Of a stretch of DNA of 64,000 bases, positions 60,438 to 64,000 are shown in pieces; position 1 is the stretch's first letter; every line of letters begins with the position of its first letter. This DNA comes from Streptomyces pluripotens. Lineage in GTDB: Bacteria > Actinomycetota > Actinomycetes > Streptomycetales > Streptomycetaceae. Where the stretch lies: positions 558,001-622,000 of the forward strand of contig NZ_CP021080.1 of the NCBI RefSeq assembly GCF_000802245.2. The letters run 5' to 3'. Under the pieces are notes generated by a model. It saw nothing but the letters and a program-made list of their open reading frames with translations. It was not told the DNA's origin and did no database searches. A program made the position numbers and the translations under genes.

Positions 60438-61799
60438 CTAAGAGTGATCCTGTGCGGAGAGGGCCGCCGCCCTTTCGGATCGGCTGCGGTTCCATTCCTG
60501 CTCCGGCCGGTCGGCCATCGCCAGGACCAGCTCGACGAAGTTGGAGCCCCAGCCGTCGACCGTGTCGGCGTCCACCGAGTCGGGCTCGTACTCGATGACA
60601 CAGCGGAAGCCGCCCCCCGGAACGACGAGGAAGGTCCAGATGATCACGCCGCGGCGGAACGAGGCGGGCTCCTCTTCCGGCAGGGTCACCGGTTCAACGC
60701 TAGTGGTGAAATCAGTGTCCTGGTGATCCGCCGGCGCACTGATGTAGTTGAAACCGGCCGGCAGGACCATCGAATCGCCGGGCGGGTTCATCAGGGTGGG
60801 GTACATCCCGAGGAGCGACTCGGTGGGCAGCTGGTGCTGCTGGGCCTCGGCGCTCGCCTTGCGGGCGCAGAGCATCAAGTCGAGGAAGGTCTTGCAGTCG
60901 TCGAACTCCAGCCGGACGGGAACAAGGTTCGCGAAGAAGCCGATGGTGTTGTAGTACTCCCTGGCCGGCCGGCCGCTGTTCACGGTCATCAGCGTGATGT
61001 CGGTCTGGCCGGAGATCTTCTCCATCAGCACCATGTACGCCGCCAGGCAGACATGCCAGATGCTGCACCGGTTCCGGGCCGCGCCCACGGTGACCTTCGC
61101 GAGGGTGTCCGGATCGATCGAGAAGTTTCGCACCGCGGTGCGTGCCGACTGGTTCTCGGGGTTGTAGGGCCGGTCGGCCGGCATCGTACACATCGCGGCG
61201 CCGGCCAGCTTGTCCTTCCAGTAGCGGCGTGCCTGCGCCGCCTTCTCGCTCTGCAGGAACTCCTGCTCCCAGGAGGCGAACCCGCTGTACGGAACCGGGT
61301 TCGGCAGCGTGTGCGGCACCCCGGTCACCCTGGCCCGGTAGCAGGCCGCGATTTCGCTGCGGAGGACTCCGACTGACCAGCCGTCACTGTAGAGGTGGTG
61401 GCTCAGGAGGGTGAGCACGGCGTCCTGGTCGTCGAATCGGTGCAGGACGGCGCGCAACGACGGCGTCTCCAGGAAGTCCATCGACTCTTCGTTCACCTCG
61501 TGGAGCAGCTCGGCGGCGATCTCGTCGCGGGATCGACCGGGGGCCTCCGGAACATCGCGCACGGCGAGCGGGACCGGCAACGGCGGCAGCACTTCCAGAG
61601 ATCCGCTCATGCCGCTCTCGTCGTAGTGGACCCGGCTGCGCAGGGACTCCTGCCGTGCCACCACATCGTCGAGCGCACCGTTGAGCGCGTCGACGTCCAG
61701 TTCGCCCTTGATGCGAAGCACGTGTGCGCAGACGTGCTTCGGTGAGCGCTGGATGCCCATCGGGTCCTTCTGCCGGGAACTCAGCGGATACATGTTCAC
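60438..61799 (-). CDS. Free-standing NRPS condensation-domain protein
   Basis: A 453-aa condensation enzyme with the complete HHxxxDG active site (LLSHHLYSDGWSVGVL near residue 137), ASWEQEFLQSEKAAQARRYW and NTIGFFANLVPVRLEF. No adenylation or carrier domain is attached. In C-1027, the free-standing condensation enzyme SgcC5 joins a PCP-bound beta-amino acid to the enediyne core; a similar ester- or amide-forming role is plausible here (inference). The GTG at 61799 has GGAG 7 bp upstream. The gene follows the PCP gene by 74 bp. Confidence 0.85.
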   Translation of the reverse strand: MNMYPLSSRQKDPMGIQRSPKHVCAHVLRIKGELDVDALNGALDDVVARQESLRSRVHYDESGMSGSLEVLPPLPVPLAVRDVPEAPGRSRDEIAAELLHEVNEESMDFLETPSLRAVLHRFDDQDAVLTLLSHHLYSDGWSVGVLRSEIAACYRARVTGVPHTLPNPVPYSGFASWEQEFLQSEKAAQARRYWKDKLAGAAMCTMPADRPYNPENQSARTAVRNFSIDPDTLAKVTVGAARNRCSIWHVCLAAYMVLMEKISGQTDITLMTVNSGRPAREYYNTIGFFANLVPVRLEFDDCKTFLDLMLCARKASAEAQQHQLPTESLLGMYPTLMNPPGDSMVLPAGFNYISAPADHQDTDFTTSVEPVTLPEEEPASFRRGVIIWTFLVVPGGGFRCVIEYEPDSVDADTVDGWGSNFVELVLAMADRPEQEWNRSRSERAAALSAQDHS

Positions 61800-61873
61800 G
61801 GTGACACTCCAAAATCTGTCGTGCGAGGTCGGGGGATCGCCAGCCGTCAGGTCGTACTCGGCACGGCCCGTCG

Positions 61874-62431
61874 TCAGACCTCGGTGCTCAGCGTGTCCAG
61901 GAGCCGGTCGAGCTCCGCTGCGGTGGGTGCGTCGAAGACTTCGTTCATCGATATCTCCAGGCCGACCGCCTGGCCGACGCGGCTGGCGATCAGCATGGCG
62001 TCGATGGACTCGCCGCCCATGACGAAGAAGTCGTCGTCCAGACCGCACCGGGGCCTGGCGAGCACCTCGGCGAAGATCGTGCACAGCACTTCCTGGCGGG
62101 CCGACTCCGGCGACCGGTAGGGCATCAGGCCCCGCAGATCAGGTGCCGGCAGCGCCTGCGGATCCGGTGTCCCGTCGGAGGCCACCGGCATGGCGTCGAC
62201 GACCACGATCGCCGCCGGCACCGCCGCGCCGGGCAACGACCCCCTGAGGTACTGGTGCAGCGCGGCCAGGTCGAAGCCAGGGCCGGCGGGCACGACATAG
62301 GCCACATGGACCTGGCCGGCAGGATCCTGAGCAAGTGTCCGGACGGCGCCGTCCGCGAGTTCGGGGTACGCGGCCAGCACGTCTCGCACGTCCTGGATCG
62401 CAGCAACAGCCATCAGTCGCTCACCTTCCAT
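61874..62431 (-). CDS. Free-standing peptidyl carrier protein with adenylation-C-like N-terminal domain
   Basis: A 185-aa protein. Its C-terminal 80 residues are a PCP (phosphopantetheine Ser in DDDFFVMGGESIDAML, near residue 140). Its N-terminal 100 residues resemble the small C-terminal subdomain of adenylation domains (VRDVLAAYPELADGAVRTLA, YVVPAGPGFDLAALHQYLRG). The large ATP-binding part of an adenylation domain is absent, so loading must come from elsewhere. I chose ATG 62431 on the GGGAGCC site; ATG 62491 and ATG 62413 are alternatives. It is the first gene of the minus-strand PCP-C-MbtH/C-TE-MFS run. Confidence 0.75.
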   Translation of the reverse strand: MEGERLMAVAAIQDVRDVLAAYPELADGAVRTLAQDPAGQVHVAYVVPAGPGFDLAALHQYLRGSLPGAAVPAAIVVVDAMPVASDGTPDPQALPAPDLRGLMPYRSPESARQEVLCTIFAEVLARPRCGLDDDFFVMGGESIDAMLIASRVGQAVGLEISMNEVFDAPTAAELDRLLDTLSTEV

Positions 62432-62598
62432 GCAGGCTCCCAGCGTTCCCACAACCTTCGCAGCCCCGGACTCGGCGGCAATCTTCTCCATTGCTCAGGT
62501 CGGGCCCGGCTGAGGCAATTGAAGAGATGCGCCTCAACAGACCCGCCGGAAGAGTGGGGGCAACCCTATGGACGAGTCCGGGATCAGGAGATGTCGCG

Positions 62599-63255
62599 AT
62601 GGCTCTGCCCGAAGTTGTGTCACGAGATGAATGGTTCGCGGCGCGTCTGCCGCTCCTCGCAAAGGAGAAGGAGCACAGCCGCGCACGGGACGCACTGCAT
62701 GCCGAGCGGCAGAGCCTGCCGATGTTCCGTGTCGACAAGGATTACGGCTTCGACACACCCGAGGGCAAGCGGAGCCTGCTCGAGCTGTTCGACGGCCGGC
62801 GACAGCTGATCATCTACCACTTCATGCTGCCGTCCAACACCGGCGGCAGCTTCTGCGTCGGCTGCTCCTTCTGGGTCGACAACATGCCCCACCACCTCGA
62901 GCACCTGCACGCCCGCGACACCTCGCTGGCGGTGGACTGCCCGGTGCCCCTGGCCGACTTCGTCGCGCACAAGGAGCGGATGGGCTGGACGGTCCCCGTG
63001 GTCTCCTCGCACGGCAGCAGCTTCTACGACGACTTCAACTTCGAGCTCGTCCCGGGAGCGACGAAGATACCCGGAATCAGCGTCTTCCTGCGCGACGACG
63101 ACGAGGTCTACTGCACCTATTCGACTGCCTTCCGCGGCACCGACCTGGTCAACAACACGTACAACTACCTCGACCTGACCTTCCTCGGGCGGCAGGAAGC
63201 CGATCTGCCCTTCAAGTGGGCCTGGTTGCGGTATCACGACCAGTACGAGAACTGA
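62599..63255 (+). CDS. DUF899-family thioredoxin-like protein
   Basis: A 218-aa protein of the DUF899 family, predicted to have a thioredoxin-like fold. It has MALPEVVSRDEWFAARLPLL, SLLELFDGRRQLIIYHFMLP, the Cys pair in SFCVGCSFWVDNM and SVFLRDDDEVYCTYSTAFRG. The CxxC could be redox-active. DUF899 genes are common outside biosynthetic clusters, so it may be an accessory or simply a flanking gene. The ATG at 62599 with AGGAG upstream gives the family N-terminus. It is divergent from the PCP operon. Confidence 0.83.
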   Translation: MALPEVVSRDEWFAARLPLLAKEKEHSRARDALHAERQSLPMFRVDKDYGFDTPEGKRSLLELFDGRRQLIIYHFMLPSNTGGSFCVGCSFWVDNMPHHLEHLHARDTSLAVDCPVPLADFVAHKERMGWTVPVVSSHGSSFYDDFNFELVPGATKIPGISVFLRDDDEVYCTYSTAFRGTDLVNNTYNYLDLTFLGRQEADLPFKWAWLRYHDQYEN

Positions 63256-63301
63256 TCCGATCCCCGGGGGCCGGCCGTTCGCCTGGTACCGGCCCCTCGA
63301 T

Positions 63302-63331
63302 GTGGCCGGTACGCCTCGGGGTACCGGCCAC
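63302..63331. terminator. Bidirectional hairpin between convergent genes
   Basis: A perfect 11-bp stem (63302-63312 with 63321-63331) around an 8-nt loop, between the convergent DUF899 and MetX-like genes. It is placed to end both transcripts. Confidence 0.75.
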
Positions 63332-63357
63332 ACGTCATGTCCGGACGTCGGCGCCGA

Positions 63358-64000
63358 TCAGGACTTCAGCACCTCGGCCAGTGCATCGTCGATGGCGGCC
63401 GCGTCCTCGGGGATCAGGCCGAACATGGTGAAGTGCCCCAGCGGGCTTTCCATCACCCGCAGCCGGGCGTTGCGGATCATGGCCGCGTCGCGCTCGTGAT
63501 CCTCGACCGGGAACAGGAGGTCGTCGCCGAACGCGAAGACGAAGAACTCAGCACTGATCCGGTCGAGTGCCGCCTTCAGGTCTCCGCCGGTACACAGGCT
63601 GACGTCCGCGGCGCGCCACTTCGCCGCCTGGCGGAGCAGGTTGTTCGGGTCCATCGGCTGGAAGTGGCTGCGGGTGAATCCCAGGGTGAACTCCTCGGCG
63701 GCGGCGAATCCGATCCGGCGCCACACCTCGTCACGGAAGAACCGGTAGCTGGTGCTGGTCGCGGCCCACGCCATCGCGTGCCGGCTCAGGCCGAGATGCA
63801 CGTCGTCAGAGTCGGTGTAGAAGCCGTCCGCGAACGCGGGATCCGCGCGCAGGAGTTCACACTGCACGTCGAGCTGCAGCTGGTTCTGGACCGGGGTCTT
63901 CGCGGTGGCCGCGAACACGGCCGCCCGCAGCACCATCTCGGGGTGACGCACCGCCCATTCGTAGGTCTGTTGGCCGCCCATCGACCAGCCGAGCACCGTG
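63358..64000 (-). CDS. Alpha/beta hydrolase, homoserine O-acetyltransferase-like (cut by window end)
   Basis: The C-terminal 214 or so residues of an alpha/beta-hydrolase related to MetX acyltransferases. The nucleophile elbow is LGWSMGGQQTYEWAVRHP, the catalytic Asp is in FAFGDDLLFPVED and the His is in ESPLGHFTMFGLIPEDAA, so the triad is complete, unlike in the protein at 55354. The cap domain is helical. The N-terminus lies beyond the window. Whether it acylates homoserine, hydrolyses an ester or acts in the cluster cannot be told from this part. Confidence 0.8.
   Translation of the reverse strand, partial: TVLGWSMGGQQTYEWAVRHPEMVLRAAVFAATAKTPVQNQLQLDVQCELLRADPAFADGFYTDSDDVHLGLSRHAMAWAATSTSYRFFRDEVWRRIGFAAAEEFTLGFTRSHFQPMDPNNLLRQAAKWRAADVSLCTGGDLKAALDRISAEFFVFAFGDDLLFPVEDHERDAAMIRNARLRVMESPLGHFTMFGLIPEDAAAIDDALAEVLKS

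Noticed and set aside
1..64000. CRISPR arrays, tRNA or rRNA genes, riboswitches
   Set aside because: No regularly spaced repeats, cloverleaf sequences or known aptamer motifs were recognised in a visual scan. The internal bioB-bioA-bioD junctions leave no room for a leader.

Overview
This is a GC-rich actinomycete window, most likely Streptomyces. The evidence is pervasive third-position GC, GTG and ATG starts, 4-bp ATGA/GTGA gene overlaps, rare TTA codons confined mainly to regulators, and a heavy load of actinobacterial insertion sequences. The main content is a biosynthetic gene cluster with the enediyne core signature (about 15 to 63 kb), next to an ordinary biotin and housekeeping region (1 to 9 kb).

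Layout. Positions 1-2301 hold the end of bioB, then bioA and bioD. An intact IS701-family element sits exactly at the bioD stop codon and separates the operon from its terminator. Positions 3.9-8.8 kb hold a methyltransferase, a Fic-like toxin/RHH antitoxin pair, two coupled CNNM/CBS membrane proteins and an SGNH hydrolase. Positions 9-15 kb are a boundary zone of broken elements (IS4, IS3, group II intron, IS5, IS256). Scattered among them are a MerR regulator, a His/Met-rich membrane protein, an alaS fragment and a GNAT enzyme.

Positions 15-31 kb, all on the minus strand, are the enediyne core. UnbV, UnbU, the iterative PKS PksE (KS-AT-ACP-KR-DH-PPTase, 1963 aa), a hotdog thioesterase and a flavin reductase form a tightly coupled operon that ends in a 46-bp perfect palindrome. 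Beyond an IS5 scar follow two tandem DUF1702 (UnbL) proteins, a cytochrome P450 and a polytopic membrane protein. Positions 31-42 kb hold a TetR regulator divergent from a carotenoid-cleavage-type oxygenase, a STAS protein, a TIGR03084 protein, a coupled trio (small protein, GMC oxidoreductase, AhpD-like protein), and two regulators (ParB/StrR-like and AraC) that each carry a TTA codon. Positions 42-52.5 kb mix dead or decaying elements with cluster genes: a TetR regulator freshly broken by an ISAs1 element, an FAD monooxygenase, a second AhpD-like protein, an IS graveyard and a second AraC regulator. Positions 53-64 kb carry a class D flavin monooxygenase, a SgcJ-type NTF2 protein, a triad-less alpha/beta hydrolase and a minus-strand run: free-standing PCP, condensation protein, MbtH-condensation fusion, thioesterase-like protein and MFS exporter. 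A DUF899 protein and a truncated MetX-like hydrolase close the window.

How it could work (inference). PksE builds a polyene from malonyl units, and the thioesterase releases it. The UnbL, UnbV and UnbU proteins, P450, GMC oxidoreductase and flavin enzymes mature the core. The free-standing PCP and condensation proteins could attach an acyl or aminoacyl side chain, and the MFS protein could export the product. Regulators include ParB/StrR, two AraC and one TetR, with one further TetR gene broken. No self-resistance apoprotein and no stand-alone adenylation enzyme are visible in the window.
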